Origin: Caulobacter sp.
GTDB lineage: Bacteria > Pseudomonadota > Alphaproteobacteria > Caulobacterales > Caulobacteraceae
Length of the DNA: 64,000 bases
Assembly (NCBI RefSeq): GCF_017744445.1
Contig: NZ_JAGIBH010000016.1
Span: 49,344-113,343 of the forward strand
Direction: 5' to 3'
Shown here piece by piece: positions 26,468 to 35,199 of the stretch; the stretch's first letter is position 1; every line of letters begins with the position of its first letter. Both the position numbers and the translations under genes were made by a program. Below the pieces are notes generated by a model. It had not been told where the DNA came from. It searched no databases and worked only from the letters and a program-made list of their open reading frames with translations.

Positions 26468-26978
26468 TAAGGAAGTCTCCGCGGCGCGCAGCGGGCGCGA
26501 GGCCCGGTCGCCGATCTGAATGAAGGGCGCGCGCGTCGCCGATCGTCGCACCGTCAGCGCGGTTGCGAAGGATCGGGTGCCAAAGGCGATCGGGTGCGGC
26601 GCAGCCCATTGAGGTTTCGTTTGTCCCTACCGCGCCAGGCGCGGGATTGGATGGCGCGTCGTCGCCAGGAAGGCGTTTGAGCCCGACGCGAGCCCCTCGA
26701 CACGGTGTCACGGCAGGGCTCTTGCCCGCCAGGTCGGCCGCGTCTCGAACACTATCTAGTCTGCCGTCTCCGCCTTGGAAGAGGTTCAGGACCACTTTCG
26801 AGGCACAGGCGGCTCGCGTGGAGTCGTGACGATCACGGACTTCGCGCGCGGCGGGACTGTAGCCACATCGGCGAGCAAAAGAAAAGCTTTCGACGGAGGA
26901 TCTGGACTTAACCCTTTGGCTACCGCCTCTCAGCGATATTGACGTTCGGTTCACCAGTTCCGGCATACGCGGGCGGGG
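26468..26978. promoter_or_regulatory. Divergent 511-nt intergenic region between rne and amiC
   Basis: No gene is convincing here. The rne side probably holds a long 5' leader; rne leaders are autoregulated in other bacteria, so the same is possible. Visible structure includes a near-perfect palindrome CCGCGCCAGGCGCGG (26630-26644) and a direct repeat of GATCGGGTGC (26571-26580 and 26588-26597). On the amiC side, TTGACG (26939-26944) with CATACG (26964-26969) could be a promoter with a very short leader, but the 19-nt spacing is loose. No -10 for rne was convincing. Confidence 0.45.
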
Positions 26979-28169
26979 ATGCGTAAGGTTCTTATCAGTT
27001 TGGCCCGCATGGGCTGGGTCCGCGCGGCGCTGATTATCGGCGGCCTGACGACGGCTGGCGTCGCCGTGGCGACCGCCCAAGGCCCCGCCGCGCCCGCTGG
27101 CGTGCAGAAGGTCCGCTTCGGGGGCGACCGCACCGAAACCCGCGTGGTCATCGACCTGGACCGCGCCGCGGCCGGCAAGCTGCTTTCCGACGGCATGAAC
27201 GACCAGCGACTGGTCATGGCTCTGCCCAATGTTCTGGTTTCCGGCGACCTGCAGGGCACGGGCCAGGGCCTGGTCAAGCGCTGGGTCATCGATGAGGCCG
27301 CCGGCGGCGCCCGTCTGCGCCTGGACCTGGCCGGCAAGGCCGAGGTTCGCCGCCGCTTCCTGCTGCCGCCCGGCGACGGCGCCAGCGCCTATCGTTATGT
27401 CATCGATCTGAAGGCCGTCGACGGCGCCAGCATGGCCCCGAGCGCGCCGCGTCTGACCCTGGCCAGCGGTCCGGTGAAGGCCGCGCCGCTGCGCATGAAG
27501 AAGGTCATCGTCATCGACGCCGGCCACGGCGGCAAGGATCCCGGCTCGCTGGGCGCCAATGTCTTCGAAAAGGACGTGACCCTGGCCGCCGCCAAGGCGC
27601 TGAAGGAGCGTCTGGAGCGCACGGGCCGCTATCAGGTCGTGCTGACCCGCGAGACCGACACCTTCATCCCGCTGGAAGGCCGGGTGCAGATCGCCCGCCG
27701 CGCCGACGCCGATCTCTTTATTTCGCTGCACGCCGACTCGGGGCCCGACACCTCGACTCGCGGCGCGTCGGTCTACACCGTGTCGGACAAGGGTTCCGAA
27801 CGCGTCGGTCTGGTCCTGGACAAGGACGACTGGCTGATGAAGGCCAACATGCCGGGCCGCGACCGCGCCGTCAGCCAGATCCTGCTGGATCTGAGCCAGC
27901 GCGCGACCAAGAACCGCTCGGCCGCCTTCGCCCAGCTGCTGCTGGCCAATGTCAGCCAGGAGACGACGCTGCTGCGCCGCAGCCACCGCGACGCCGGCTT
28001 CATCGTGCTGCTGGCCCCGGACGTGCCGGCCGTGCTGCTGGAGATGGGCTTCATCACCAACCCGGACGACGAAGCCTTCCTGACCACCAAGAGCAGCCGC
28101 GCTCGCCTGGTGGGGGCGGTGGCCGACTCGATCGAGGCCTATTTCTCGGCGGGTCTGCGGAAGTCGTAG
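26979..28169 (+). CDS. amiC: N-acetylmuramoyl-L-alanine amidase with AMIN domain
   Basis: 396 residues. A signal sequence (about 1-33) is followed by an AMIN domain (about 40-160: VRFGGDRTETRVVIDLDRAAAGKLL) and an Amidase_3 domain (about 180-390). Zinc and catalytic residues are in VIDAGHGGKDPG, FEKDVTLAAAKAL, FISLHADSGP, and VLLEMGFITNPDDE. It cuts the amide bond between MurNAc and the peptide stem during daughter-cell separation. In Caulobacter a single amidase of this kind works in cell division. It is divergent from rne, and mrcA follows 175 nt downstream on the same strand. Confidence 0.95.
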   Translation: MRKVLISLARMGWVRAALIIGGLTTAGVAVATAQGPAAPAGVQKVRFGGDRTETRVVIDLDRAAAGKLLSDGMNDQRLVMALPNVLVSGDLQGTGQGLVKRWVIDEAAGGARLRLDLAGKAEVRRRFLLPPGDGASAYRYVIDLKAVDGASMAPSAPRLTLASGPVKAAPLRMKKVIVIDAGHGGKDPGSLGANVFEKDVTLAAAKALKERLERTGRYQVVLTRETDTFIPLEGRVQIARRADADLFISLHADSGPDTSTRGASVYTVSDKGSERVGLVLDKDDWLMKANMPGRDRAVSQILLDLSQRATKNRSAAFAQLLLANVSQETTLLRRSHRDAGFIVLLAPDVPAVLLEMGFITNPDDEAFLTTKSSRARLVGAVADSIEAYFSAGLRKS

Positions 28170-28344
28170 GACTCCTATAAGAGGGGACACGCTTCCCCTT
28201 TTCTCCGCGCCGCTCTAATCACAGGGTGATCGTTCGCGCTTCGCCCTGGCGAAGGGTGCGACCGCAAAACCGCTTACGGTTCGGCGACAAGCGATCTAGT
28301 GAAGGGTGTGCGGCAGGCGAGGGGGCCTGCCCGACGGAGGTCGC

Positions 28345-30711
28345 GTGGATCTGAAACCCACCGAACGATGGATGGCCATCGCGGGCGTGGCGGTGTTGTC
28401 GGCCATCGCGGTCGCGGGCTTCGCGATCGCGATCTATGCCGCATGGCTGTTCCACGACATGCCCGACGCCGGTGAGCTGCAGGACTATCGTCCGCCGACG
28501 GCCACGCGCGTCTATGCGTGGGACGGCACCCTGATCGGCGAGTACTCCAAAGAGCGCCGGATCTTCATTCCTTACGATCAAATCCCGCCGCAGCTGGCCC
28601 AGGCCTTCCTGGCGGCCGAGGATCGCAACTTCTTCCAGCACGGCGGCGTCGACGTGGGCGGCCTATCGCGCGCCATGATCAAGAACGTCGGCAACGCCAT
28701 TCGTGGCCGCCGCCTCGAGGGCGGTTCGACCATCACCCAGCAGGTGGCCAAGAACGTCCTGCTGACCAGTGACGCCACGGTCGGCCGCAAGTTCAAGGAA
28801 GCGATCCTGGCTCACCGCCTGGAGCAGTCGCTGACCAAGCAGCAGATCCTCGAGCTGTACCTGAACGAAATCTGGCTGGGCTATCGCTCGTTCGGCGTCG
28901 GCGCGGCCGCCTACAACTATTTCGGCAAGTCGCTGCCGGACCTGACCCTGGCCCAGTGCGCCTATCTGGCCTCGCTGCCCAAGGGGCCCGACAACTACCA
29001 CCCGATCCGCAACAAGGCCAAAGCCCTGGCGCGCCGCAACTGGGTGCTGGGCCAGATGGCCGAGCAAGGCTGGGTCTCCAAGGAAGACGCCGCCAAGGCG
29101 ATGGCTGAGGACCTGATCGTCCAGGCCGCGCCCAAGCGTGCCGCCTATCGCGACGCCGACTATTTCGTCGAGGAAGTGCGCCAGCGTGGCATGGCGACCC
29201 TGGGTCCCCGCCTGAACGAAGGCGGCTACTACATGCGCACCACCCTGGATCCGCGCCTGCAGACGGCCGCCCGGGTCGCGCTGATGGACGGCCTGGAAAA
29301 GTACGACCGCCGCCACGGCTGGCGCGGCGCCTGGGGTCACGTCGAATCGACCGACCTGGCCTGGGAAAAGACCGCTCTCGCCAAGGCCATTCCCTCGGAA
29401 CGCAATACCTGGCGTCCGGCCCTGGTCGTCTCCAATGACGGGCGCGTGCGCCTGGTCAAGAAGGAGGGCGAGGGCCAGATTGTCGGCGAGGACATGGCTT
29501 GGGCCAAGAACGGCAAGGGCCTGAAGGCCGGCGACCTGGTGTTCGTCGAGAAGACCGACGCCGGCTATCGCCTGCGCCAGGTGCCTGCCGTCAACGGCGC
29601 CATGGTGGCGATGGAGCCCTATACCGGCCGGATCGTCGCGCTGGTCGGCGGCTATTCCTACTCGCTGTCGAACTTCAACCGCGCCACCCAGGCGATGCGC
29701 CAGCCCGGCTCGTCGTTCAAGCCCTTCGTCTACGCCGCGGCCCTGGAGAACAACTACACGCCCGCCAGCGTCATCGTCGACAGCGCCATCACCTTCAAGG
29801 GCGCTAACGGCGAGGACTGGAGCCCGGAGAACTACCACAAGGAGTTCTACGGGGCGCAACCGCTGCGCAAGGGCCTGGAGCAGTCCATCAACGCCATGAC
29901 CGTGCGCCTGGCCCAGGGCGTCGGCATGAAGAAGATCGTCGACTTCGCCCAGCGAGCCGGCGTGGTGAAGAGCATGGATCCCGTGCTGGCCATGGCCCTG
30001 GGCGCGGGCGAGACGACGCCGTTCAAGCTGACCGCCGCCTATGCCGCCTTCGTCAACGGCGGCCGCCGCGTCGATCCGCACCTGATCGAGCTGGTCCAGG
30101 ATCGCGAGGGCAAGGTCATCTTCCGCGCCGACAAGCGCGACTGCGAGCGCTGCGAGGCTGGCTTCAACGGCGATGAGAGCCCGCGCTTCGCCGCGCCGGG
30201 CGAGCAGATCATGGATCCGGTCACGGCCTACCAGATCACCTCGATGCTGCAGGGCGTGGTCCAGCGCGGCACGGCCGCCGCCGTCAGCTCGCTGGGACGT
30301 CCGCTGGCCGGCAAGACGGGCACGACCAACGAGTACCGCAGCGCCTGGTTCGTCGGCTTCTCGCCGAACCTGGTGGTGGGCGTGTTCGTCGGCTTCGACG
30401 ACAACCGCTCGCTGGGCGAGGGCGAGACCGGCGCCACCGACGCCGTGCCGGTGTTCAGCGACTTCATGAAGGTCGCCCTGGAAGGCCAGCCGATCGTCGA
30501 CTTCAAGCCGCCAAAGACGGCCAAGTTCGCCATGGTGCGCGGCATCCGCGAAGCCTTCCGTCCGGGCACAGAGCCGCGGGTCGAGGTCGCGCCGACCGGG
30601 CCGATCCCGTACGAGCAGCTGTCGCCAGGCCTGCCGCAGCCGGTTCAGCCGGCGCCGCAGCCGGGCAAGCCGCCGCCGCAGAAGGTCGATCCGCTCAGCG
30701 GTTTGTACTGA
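28345..30711 (+). CDS. mrcA: Penicillin-binding protein 1A (bifunctional transglycosylase/transpeptidase)
   Basis: 788 residues from a GTG at 28345 with GGAGG 4 nt upstream; no better start lies upstream. One membrane helix (about 8-32) anchors it in the inner membrane. The glycosyltransferase domain has FLAAEDRNFFQHGG (catalytic Glu), RRLEGGSTITQQVAKN and LNEIWLGYRSFGVGAAA. An OB-like region is followed by a transpeptidase domain with SSFKPF (nucleophile Ser), SIN, and KTGTTN motifs. The tail is Pro-rich. It polymerises and cross-links peptidoglycan. A hairpin lies between it and prfB. Confidence 0.97.
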   Translation: MDLKPTERWMAIAGVAVLSAIAVAGFAIAIYAAWLFHDMPDAGELQDYRPPTATRVYAWDGTLIGEYSKERRIFIPYDQIPPQLAQAFLAAEDRNFFQHGGVDVGGLSRAMIKNVGNAIRGRRLEGGSTITQQVAKNVLLTSDATVGRKFKEAILAHRLEQSLTKQQILELYLNEIWLGYRSFGVGAAAYNYFGKSLPDLTLAQCAYLASLPKGPDNYHPIRNKAKALARRNWVLGQMAEQGWVSKEDAAKAMAEDLIVQAAPKRAAYRDADYFVEEVRQRGMATLGPRLNEGGYYMRTTLDPRLQTAARVALMDGLEKYDRRHGWRGAWGHVESTDLAWEKTALAKAIPSERNTWRPALVVSNDGRVRLVKKEGEGQIVGEDMAWAKNGKGLKAGDLVFVEKTDAGYRLRQVPAVNGAMVAMEPYTGRIVALVGGYSYSLSNFNRATQAMRQPGSSFKPFVYAAALENNYTPASVIVDSAITFKGANGEDWSPENYHKEFYGAQPLRKGLEQSINAMTVRLAQGVGMKKIVDFAQRAGVVKSMDPVLAMALGAGETTPFKLTAAYAAFVNGGRRVDPHLIELVQDREGKVIFRADKRDCERCEAGFNGDESPRFAAPGEQIMDPVTAYQITSMLQGVVQRGTAAAVSSLGRPLAGKTGTTNEYRSAWFVGFSPNLVVGVFVGFDDNRSLGEGETGATDAVPVFSDFMKVALEGQPIVDFKPPKTAKFAMVRGIREAFRPGTEPRVEVAPTGPIPYEQLSPGLPQPVQPAPQPGKPPPQKVDPLSGLY

Positions 30712-30718
30712 CGTCATT

Positions 30719-30751
30719 GCGCGGGAGAGCGACGCGCGTTATCTCCCGCGC
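30719..30751 (+). terminator. Hairpin between mrcA and prfB
   Basis: GCGCGGGAGA (30719-30728) pairs perfectly with TCTCCCGCGC (30742-30751). No T run follows (CCTTCAAC), so it may be a weak terminator or a structure in the prfB leader. Confidence 0.45.
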
Positions 30752-30778
30752 CCTTCAACACTGTCACGGAGTTACGTG

Positions 30779-31901
30779 ATGCGACCGGATGTCGAGGCCG
30801 CCGCGGCCGACATCGAGCAGTCCGTGGGACTGCTCAGGAGGCGTCTTTGACTGGGATGTCGCCCTCCGAAAGCTCGATGAGCTGAACGCCCGGGTCGAAG
30901 ACCCGACCCTGTGGGACCGCCCGTCGGAAGCCCAAGCCGTCTCGCGCGAACGCGCCGCCCTGGCCGCCAAGGTCGAGGCCGTGCAGTCGATCGAGCGCGA
31001 CGTGAAAGACGCGATCGAATACGCCGAGTTGGCCGACATGGAGTCCGACGAGGACTCCCTGAACGACGCCCGCGCCCAGCTGAAGGCCATCAAGGAGCGC
31101 GCCGGTCGCGCCGAACTTGAAGCCCTGCTGTCGGGCGAGGCCGATGGCAACGACTGCTACGTCGAAATCAACTCGGGCGCCGGCGGCACCGAGTCGTGCG
31201 ACTGGGCGGGCATACTGCTGCGCATGTACACCCGCTGGGCCAACGCCCACGGGATGCAGACCGAGCTGATCGAAGAGACCGACGGCGACCAGGCGGGCAT
31301 CAAGTCCGCGACCCTTCTTGTGAAGGGCACGAACGCCTATGGCTGGCTGAAGACCGAGGCCGGGGTGCACCGTCTGGTGCGCATCAGCCCGTATGACAGC
31401 AGCGCCCGCCGCCACACCTCGTTCGCCTCGGCCTGGGTCTATCCCGTGGTCGACGACAATATCGAGATCGAGATCAATCCGTCGGACGTGCGGACCGACA
31501 CCTATCGCGCCTCCGGCGCCGGCGGTCAGCACATCAACAAGACGGACTCGGCCGTGCGTCTGACGCACATTCCGACCGGCATCGCGGTGGCGTGCCAGGC
31601 CGGCCGCTCGCAGCACCAGAACCGCGAGGAAGCCTGGAAGATGCTGCGTGCGCGCCTCTACGAGGCCGAGCTGCAAAAGCGGGAAGCCGCCCAGCAGGCG
31701 CTGGAAGACACCAAGACCGACATCGGCTGGGGTCACCAGATCCGCAGCTACGTCCTGCAGCCCTACCAGATGGTCAAGGACCTGCGGACCAACGTCGAGA
31801 CCTCCGACACGCAAGGCGTGCTGGACGGCGACCTCGACGCCTTCATGGGCGCTTCGCTGGCCCAACGCGTGGGTCACACCCGCGACGGCGGCGAGGCCTA
31901 G
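30779..31901 (+). CDS. prfB: Peptide chain release factor 2, expressed by +1 programmed frameshift
   Basis: The start is ATG at 30779. Codons 1-23 (MRPDVEAAAADIEQSVGLLRRRL) end at an in-frame TGA (30848-30850). Shifting +1 at CTT joins them to the main frame (GAC at 30849, DWDVALRKLDELN...), giving 373 residues, close to the usual RF2 length. The GGQ motif that triggers peptidyl-tRNA hydrolysis is in ASGAGGQHINKTDSAVR. The stop-codon recognition motif is SPY (RISPYDSSARRHTSF) instead of the SPF of E. coli. RF2 reads UGA and UAA. The frameshift lets RF2 shortage raise its own synthesis. A start inside the second frame would lose the N-terminus and ignore the shift signal. Confidence 0.96.
30836..30851 (+). 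promoter_or_regulatory. prfB: prfB +1 programmed frameshift signal
   Basis: AGGAGG (internal Shine-Dalgarno, 30836-30841), then CGT, then the slippery CTT-TGA-C. The spacing from the Shine-Dalgarno element to CTT is 3 nt, as in E. coli prfB. The ribosome slips from CTT to TTT when UGA decoding by RF2 is slow. Confidence 0.95.
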
Positions 31902-31907
31902 GCCTGA

Positions 31908-32209
31908 CTAGTCCCGCTGGCGTCTCCAGGGCGTCAGCGGGACATAGGTCGCCGCTTCGGTTGGTCCCTGGCGGCTGACCTCGATCAAACCCCTTCGCTT
32001 CAAGTTCTCGACGGCGTTCTGGACGGTGCGCCGCGACTGGCCCGTGCGTTCGGCCAGTTCCGCGTGGCTGAAGCTGGCGCGGCCATCGGCATGCGCGGCC
32101 GTGATCGCCAGATAGACCAGGAACGACGACGGCTTGTGTCGTGGCCCACGAGGTCGGCCATCAGGGTGTCGAGCACATAGCGGTCGATGGCATAGCTTGG
32201 CGCAGTCAT
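31908..32209 (-). pseudogene. Helix-turn-helix protein gene broken by a single-base frameshift
   Basis: The natural N-terminus starts at an ATG at 32209 (MTAPSYAIDRYVLDTLMADLVGHD) but that frame soon turns into an Arg/Ser-rich nonsense tail. The continuation is in another frame (KPSSFLVYLAITAAHADGRASFSHAELAERTGQSRRTVQNAVENLKRRGLIEVSRQ...), which is a clean winged-helix DNA-binding domain. The break falls near 32138, where one missing base would restore a single protein of about 100 residues. It is either a recent pseudogene or a sequencing error. The second frame alone could start at 32237 but gives an odd Cys-rich beginning. It is convergent with prfB, 6 nt away. Confidence 0.7.
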
Positions 32210-32288
32210 TGCTATAGCATTGCCTGCACGACTTCACCCGCGCAAGCCGGCCGCGCTACCCCATCGGTTGGTAGGGAAGGGGAGCGCC

Positions 32289-32657
32289 ATGAGCGTGATC
32301 AGCAAGGTAAAGTTCGTCAGCATTCCGGTCAGCGACCAGGATCGCGCCCTGACCTTCTGGACCGAGAAGGTCGGCCTGCGCGTGGCGACCGACCAGCCGA
32401 TGGGTAAGCAACGCTGGATCGAGCTCAGCATCCCGGGCGCGGAGACCGGGCTGGTGCTGTTCACGCCCGACGGCCACGAGGACCGCATCGGCAGCTTCTT
32501 CAACGGCTCGCTGGCCTGCGACGACGTCGAGCACGCCTATCGCAAGCTGACCGAGAAGGGCGTCGAGTTTGAAGGCCCGCCCGAGAAGCAGCCTTGGGGA
32601 ACCTTCGCCAAGTTCAAGGATCCGGACGGCAACACCTTCGTGCTGTCGAGCCGCTAG
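32289..32657 (+). CDS. VOC superfamily (glyoxalase/bleomycin-resistance fold) protein
   Basis: 122 residues from the ATG at 32289, with AAGGGGAG upstream. Two beta-alpha-beta-beta-beta modules are visible: FVSIPVSDQDRALTFWTEKVGLRVATD, and LACDDVEHAYRKLTEKGVEFEGPPEKQPWGTFAKFKDPDGNTFVLSSR. The WIEL and DPDGN positions are typical of the fold, but the first metal-ligand His of true glyoxalase I is absent. Members include glyoxalases, dioxygenases and antibiotic-binding proteins, so the substrate is unknown. It is divergent from the frameshifted HTH gene, which may have been its regulator; that is inference from position. Confidence 0.85.
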   Translation: MSVISKVKFVSIPVSDQDRALTFWTEKVGLRVATDQPMGKQRWIELSIPGAETGLVLFTPDGHEDRIGSFFNGSLACDDVEHAYRKLTEKGVEFEGPPEKQPWGTFAKFKDPDGNTFVLSSR

Positions 32658-32661
32658 TCCT

Positions 32662-32789
32662 CCGTATCCCCGGCGAAAGCCGGGGCCCAGATCGAACCCA
32701 GAGCGTTTGTCGATTGCGCGTGGAGTTGGGGCGCGAACACACCAGCCTCTCTGGATGAATCTGGATCCCGGCTTTCGCCGGGAAGACGG
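32662..32789. repeat. Diverged paired palindrome repeat
   Basis: Arms at about 32662-32692 and 32759-32789 are inverted copies with the core CCCGGCGAAAGCCGGG or its reverse. They are related to the repeats at 3130 and 21301 but with a changed inner stem. The repeat separates the convergent VOC and bacA genes. Confidence 0.8.
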
Positions 32790-32801
32790 GCTTGGAGAGG
32801 G

Positions 32802-32838
32802 TGCAAAGAGAAAGCGCTCCGGATCCTTCCGAAGCGCT
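32802..32838 (-). terminator. Likely terminator after bacA
   Basis: On the minus strand AGCGCTTCGG and CCGGAGCGCT (one wobble pair) flank a 6-nt loop and are followed by TTCTCTTTGC. It lies 26 nt beyond the bacA stop. Confidence 0.6.
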
Positions 32839-32863
32839 CTTTCCGAAACCTCTGAGAAAAGCC

Positions 32864-33352
32864 TCAGTCGGCGACCGGCTTGGCCTGGGCGATGGCCAGC
32901 GGTTCGGCGTGCGGCGCCGGCTGGGCCGGGGCGGCGGGGCGCTGGAACTTCAGGCTGCGGCCCTGGAAGAAGGCGCCGGTTTCCATGGCCAGCTGCTCGT
33001 GGGTGATGTCGCCGTCGACATACGAGGTGCCGTAGAGGCGGACCTGCTTGGAGGTGATGGCGCCGACCACGCGGCCGCGCACTTCCACGACCTCGGCATA
33101 GACGCCGCCTTCGATGTGGCCGGTCTCTCCGACGGTCAGGCGGCCGACGCGGACGTCGCCCTTGACCACGCCGTCGATCTGCAACTCGCCTTCGCCGGTG
33201 ACGCTGCCTTCGATGGTGATGTCGGCCGATAGCAGCGAGGCCACCTTCGGGGGCGAGCGGCGGGCCTGCTCGACCGGAGCGACCGCCATCGGGGTGGGCA
33301 GGGGCTCGATGCGCGCGGGCGTCTTGCCGGACTTAGCTTGCTTGCTGAACAT
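32864..33352 (-). CDS. bacA: Bactofilin
   Basis: 162 residues from the ATG at 33352 (MFSKQAKSGKT...); a GTG two codons earlier is possible. The central region (about 38-135) is the bactofilin beta-helix: LLSADITIEGSVTGEGELQIDGVVKGDV, LTVGETGHIEGGVYAEVVEVRGRVVGAI, VRLYGTSYVDGDI. It is flanked by Pro-rich tails. Bactofilins polymerise without nucleotides; BacA of C. crescentus forms sheets at the stalked pole and recruits PbpC. The gene starts inside the last codons of the upstream M23 peptidase gene, so the two are co-expressed. Confidence 0.95.
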   Translation of the reverse strand: MFSKQAKSGKTPARIEPLPTPMAVAPVEQARRSPPKVASLLSADITIEGSVTGEGELQIDGVVKGDVRVGRLTVGETGHIEGGVYAEVVEVRGRVVGAITSKQVRLYGTSYVDGDITHEQLAMETGAFFQGRSLKFQRPAAPAQPAPHAEPLAIAQAKPVAD

Positions 33353-34484
33353 ACTCACCAGCCTTCAAGAAACGATTGGGGTTCTGGGCCTTGCCGTTGA
33401 CCCAGACTTCGTAGTGCAGGTGCGGACCGGTCGAGCGGCCGGTCGAGCCCATGGCGCCGACGCGGGCGCCGATGGTCACGCGCTGGCCGACGCGAACGCC
33501 GATGGTGGCCAGGTGGGCGTAGCGGGTCTTGAAGCCGCCGCCGTGGTCGATCTCGACCGTGTTGCCATAGCCCGAGCGCACGCCCGTGAACGAAATGACG
33601 CCCGGCGCGGTGGCCATGATGGGCGTGTAGAAGGCGCCGGGGAAGTCCAGGCCCGAATGGAAGGCCGGGCGGCGCGTGAACGGGTCGAAACGGACGCCGT
33701 AGCTGGACGACAGGGCCGGATTGCTGGTCGGGCGATAGAACGGCAGCTTCTTGCTGGCCGCGCCCAGGGCGCGCATGTCCGACATATCATTGGCCGCGTG
33801 CTGGATGCGGCTGGCGAAGTCCTCGTCGACGTCCAGGACGGCGGCGAGAGCTCGCGGATCCTTGGCCTCGATCAGCGGGCCGCCCAGCGACACGCCGCGG
33901 CCGGTGAAGTTGGAGGCGTCCAGGCCGGCCATGCGCATGGCCAGGCGCAGGCGCTCGGCGCGGCTCTTGGCGAAGCCTTCGGCGGCGTCGATCAGGCGCT
34001 CCTGGTCCATGCGGGTGGCCTGGATGCGCTGCACCGGGCTGGCGGCCAGCAGGCGCGGCTTGGCGACCTTCAGGGCCTCGGCGGCGCCGGGCACGCCCTT
34101 GAAGTCGGAGACCAGCAGGGCGAGGGCTGCGTGACGCTTCTCGACCGAGGTGGCCAGGTCGTCGAGGTTGCCGTTGGTGGCCGACAGCTGGGCGACGGCG
34201 CTGTTCAGTCGCGCTTGGCGGTCGGCGTTCAGGCGCTCGTAATAGGCTTTTTGCTTGATGACTTGCTGATCGGTCGAGCTGACCGCCAGGGCGTTGACGG
34301 CCATGGCCGCGGTGCAGACGCCCATCCACAGCGCAGTGACGGCGACGCCAGTCGCACCCAGCAGTTGCTTGTTGGTGGAGAACACATAACCGCGCATCTC
34401 ACCGCCGGAGCGGATGTAGATATGCCGTTCGGGAAAAAGAGTTTCGAGAGACTGCCGCAGTCGCTTGAAGCGCTTAATCGCCAT
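33333..34484 (-). CDS. lmdC: M23 peptidase, LmdC-like partner of bactofilin
   Basis: 383 residues. A basic cytoplasmic start (about 1-32), one membrane helix (about 42-65), and a coiled-coil-prone periplasmic region (about 70-240) precede the LytM/M23 domain (about 260-375). Zinc ligands are seen as FHSGLDFPG (H-x3-D) and GPHLHYEVW (HxH). Such enzymes cut peptidoglycan peptide bridges. In Hyphomonas and related species an M23 peptidase of this type is encoded with bacA and acts in cell shape. Here the end overlaps bacA by 20 nt. Confidence 0.9.
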   Translation of the reverse strand: MAIKRFKRLRQSLETLFPERHIYIRSGGEMRGYVFSTNKQLLGATGVAVTALWMGVCTAAMAVNALAVSSTDQQVIKQKAYYERLNADRQARLNSAVAQLSATNGNLDDLATSVEKRHAALALLVSDFKGVPGAAEALKVAKPRLLAASPVQRIQATRMDQERLIDAAEGFAKSRAERLRLAMRMAGLDASNFTGRGVSLGGPLIEAKDPRALAAVLDVDEDFASRIQHAANDMSDMRALGAASKKLPFYRPTSNPALSSSYGVRFDPFTRRPAFHSGLDFPGAFYTPIMATAPGVISFTGVRSGYGNTVEIDHGGGFKTRYAHLATIGVRVGQRVTIGARVGAMGSTGRSTGPHLHYEVWVNGKAQNPNRFLKAGEYVQQAS

Positions 34485-34513
34485 CGCCCGAGAACCCCCG
34501 TTTCAGGTCCGGC

Positions 34514-34543
34514 GATATGCTACGAGAAAGCGGGAACGTGCAA
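34514..34543 (-). promoter_or_regulatory. Candidate promoter for lmdC-bacA
   Basis: On the minus strand TTGCAC (34538-34543) and CATATC (34514-34519) are 18 nt apart, and the start codon is about 30 nt downstream. It is a good sigma-70-like match, unsupported by other data. Confidence 0.4.
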
Positions 34544-34718
34544 GACTCTTCGCGCCCGAAGTGAGCGCGAGTCGCAAAATATAACCTTGCGCCTCGATCC
34601 TTAACGTTTCCTGATCGCGAACGTCACCTGTTAAGGCTGCGCTTGCGCCGAAAGGTCACAGGTAGAGGCGCGGTTACAACACCTCTGCGACGAAGGCGTT
34701 CCCCTGAAAGACGAAATT

Positions 34719-35180
34719 TTACTTGATGGCCTTGGCGGCGTTCATCACGGCCTTGATGTGGCCGGGGACCTTCACCTTGCGCCAGACCTCGCGGACGACG
34801 CCTTCGCGGTCGATCAGGAAGGTCGAGCGGTCGATGCCCATATACTTGCGGCCGTACATGCTCTTCTCGACCCAGGCGCCATAGGCCTCGACGATGTCGC
34901 CCAGCGGATCGGCGGCTAGCTCGATGGTCAGGTCGTGCTTCTTGCGGAACTTGGCGTGCGAGGCGGCGCTATCCTTGGACACGCCGACGATCACCGCGCC
35001 CAGCTTCTGGAATTCCTCGACTTCCGACGAGAACTGCAGCGCCTCGGACGTGCAGCCGGCGGTGTCGTCCTTAGGGTAGAAGTACAGGACGACGTTCTTG
35101 CCCTTCAGGCCGGCCAGGCTGACGCGGCCGGTGTCGGTCGGCAGGTCGAAATCAGGGGCCTTGTCGCCGGGCTGCAGCAT
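34719..35180 (-). CDS. bcp: Thiol peroxidase of the Bcp/PrxQ family (1-Cys form)
   Basis: 153 residues. The peroxidatic Cys43 lies in YPKDDTAGCTSEALQF. The family segments GVSKDSAASHAKFRKKHDL and GRKYMGIDRSTFLID follow. It reduces hydrogen peroxide and organic peroxides in the cytosol. E. coli Bcp carries a second, resolving Cys five residues on; here that position is Leu and the protein has no other Cys, so resolution must use an outside thiol. The gene follows tyrS on the same strand, with a long inverted repeat between them. Confidence 0.93.
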   Translation of the reverse strand: MLQPGDKAPDFDLPTDTGRVSLAGLKGKNVVLYFYPKDDTAGCTSEALQFSSEVEEFQKLGAVIVGVSKDSAASHAKFRKKHDLTIELAADPLGDIVEAYGAWVEKSMYGRKYMGIDRSTFLIDREGVVREVWRKVKVPGHIKAVMNAAKAIK

Positions 35181-35199
35181 CGAACGCGTCCTTGAAATC

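Noticed and set aside
24362..26470. Long plus-strand open frame opposite rne
   Set aside because: High-GC antisense shadow with Val/Asp/Gly-rich composition and no domain.
26563..26911. Open frames in the rne-amiC intergenic region
   Set aside because: No ribosome-binding site or domain, and Arg/Ser-rich composition; more likely leader DNA.
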